Of a DNA stretch of 7,260 nt, positions 6,757 to 7,260 are shown one piece after another. The position numbers were made by a program, and so were the translations under genes. Location of the stretch: NCBI GenBank assembly GCA_964599655.1, contig CAZRGV010000225.1, positions 1 to 7,260 on the forward strand. Reading direction: 5' to 3'. Numbering within the stretch: position 1 is the first letter of the stretch; every line of letters begins with the position of its first letter. Source of the DNA: CAZRGV01 sp964599655 (GTDB taxonomy: Bacteria; Planctomycetota; Planctomycetia; Isosphaerales; Isosphaeraceae). The notes beneath the pieces were generated by a model. That model made no database searches, was not told where the DNA came from, and saw only the letters and a list, made by a program, of their open reading frames with translations.

Positions 6757-7023
6757 TTATCCCGTGAATACCGATCCTTCGAATCCCTTCCCCGGTCTGA
6801 ATGATCCGGTCGTGCGTTGCTGGCGGTCGGCGGCGAATCGCCACCCCGAATCGAGGGGGCTCGTGCCAGGGTTTGCTTGTTTCTCCATCGACGTAAGCCA
6901 GCCACCGCACGGTGTCTCCCCGACGGATCGGGGAACGCTCGGAACCCGTCTGGTTGCGACCTCGTGCCCACGGCCCCGTTTCTCCGGATCGCTTCGGCTC
7001 ATCGATTCCGCCTGCATGACCGA
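6757..7023. other. Gene-free divergent intergenic stretch
   Basis: It lies between the divergent TPR operon and the partial gene at 7094. Open frames exist on the minus strand but have mixed third-position composition, no ribosome site and no recognisable pattern. No further signal is seen here. Confidence 0.5.
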
Positions 7024-7029
7024 TACAAT
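7024..7029 (+). promoter_or_regulatory. -10 box candidate for the gene at 7094
   Basis: TACAAT matches 5 of 6 consensus bases and lies 64 bases before the ATG at 7094. The best -35 at a 16-base distance, TCGATT (7002-7007), is poor. Two small hairpins follow in the would-be leader: CCCCT/AGGGG at 7031-7044 and GGGCC/GGCCC at 7044-7056. These share a base, so they compete slightly. Confidence 0.3.
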
Positions 7030-7093
7030 ACCCCTGTCAAGGGGGGCCGGAGGCCCATGTGCCCACCTCAGCGAACGAGGAGCGTTGGAGAGG

Positions 7094-7260
7094 ATGGCCA
7101 TCATCCGAGGCAGCACACGGCGAATGGCACGCTTCACGGTCTTCCTGGCGTTCGCCCTCTTGCCGATGCTGGCCGTCCGTCCGGTGCGGGCGCAGGGTCC
7201 TCAGGTCGAGATCGAGGAGCCGCCTGGGTTGCCGGAAGGGTTCGGTCGGCTCGGGGCCCC
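7094..7260 (+). CDS. Exported protein of unknown function, 5' part only
   Basis: 55 codons are visible before the window ends. The ATG at 7094 is preceded by GAGGAG (7077-7082, 11 bases away) and by a closer GGAG (7087-7090). The product starts with a signal peptide: basic residues to R13, the hydrophobic run FTVFLAFALLPMLAV, and a VRA cleavage site after residue 33. The mature start QGPQVEIEEPPGLPEGFGRL is acidic and Pro/Gly-rich. An internal ATG at 7124 (residue 11) would also give a signal peptide but has a poorer ribosome site. It is transcribed away from the TPR operon and shares its intergenic region. The family is not recognisable from this much sequence; it is probably envelope-associated or extracellular. 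Confidence 0.75.
   Translation, partial: MAIIRGSTRRMARFTVFLAFALLPMLAVRPVRAQGPQVEIEEPPGLPEGFGRLGA

Noticed and set aside
6757..7137. 126-codon minus-strand frame in the divergent intergenic region
   Set aside because: It has mixed third-position composition, no ribosome site and no recognisable motif, and it overlaps the start of the exported-protein gene on the other strand.

Overview
The window looks like a piece of a GC-rich planctomycete chromosome, most likely of the Isosphaeraceae type. The main reason is an intact DUF1559 gene: a prepilin-like N-terminus, a CPSD motif, and a C-terminal H-X9-DG signature followed by a W-R-A-L-G-T-R stretch. This combination is greatly expanded in Planctomycetes. 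Strong third-position GC in the flanking genes and the large secreted TPR proteins fit. The genus is not resolvable from this sequence.

Layout: (1) 1-405 (+) is the 3' end of glmS. (2) 406-995 has no intact gene. It holds an AT-rich patch right after glmS, small hairpins, and on the minus strand a likely C-terminal relic of an alpha/beta-hydrolase. (3) 996-1934 (+) is the DUF1559 gene. (4) 1977-2409 (+) is a broken gene for a small secreted protein. It has two in-frame TGA codons and a frameshift that is exactly accounted for by a 7-bp tandem duplication. (5) 2410-2664 is the intergenic space between convergent genes and carries a perfect 15-bp hairpin. (6) 2665-6611 (-) is a two-gene operon of exported TPR proteins (939 and 355 aa). 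(7) 6612-7093 is a divergent promoter region with two inverted repeats near the probable TPR promoter. (8) 7094-7260 (+) is the start of another exported protein that runs off the window.

How it fits together: glmS supplies glucosamine-6-phosphate for cell-envelope sugars and is a housekeeping anchor. The 406-2490 segment looks like an accessory or decaying patch next to it: relic, DUF1559 gene, recently dead secreted partner. The two TPR proteins are co-transcribed. Both have signal peptides, and the second has a small beta-rich N-terminal segment before its repeats, so they probably form an envelope scaffold. Their biochemical role cannot be read from the sequence. No tRNA, rRNA, CRISPR array, intact transposase or phage gene was seen. 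The best candidates for something undescribed are the secreted TPR pair and the DUF1559-linked small secreted protein, which is broken here but whose ancestral 141-residue frame can be reconstructed.
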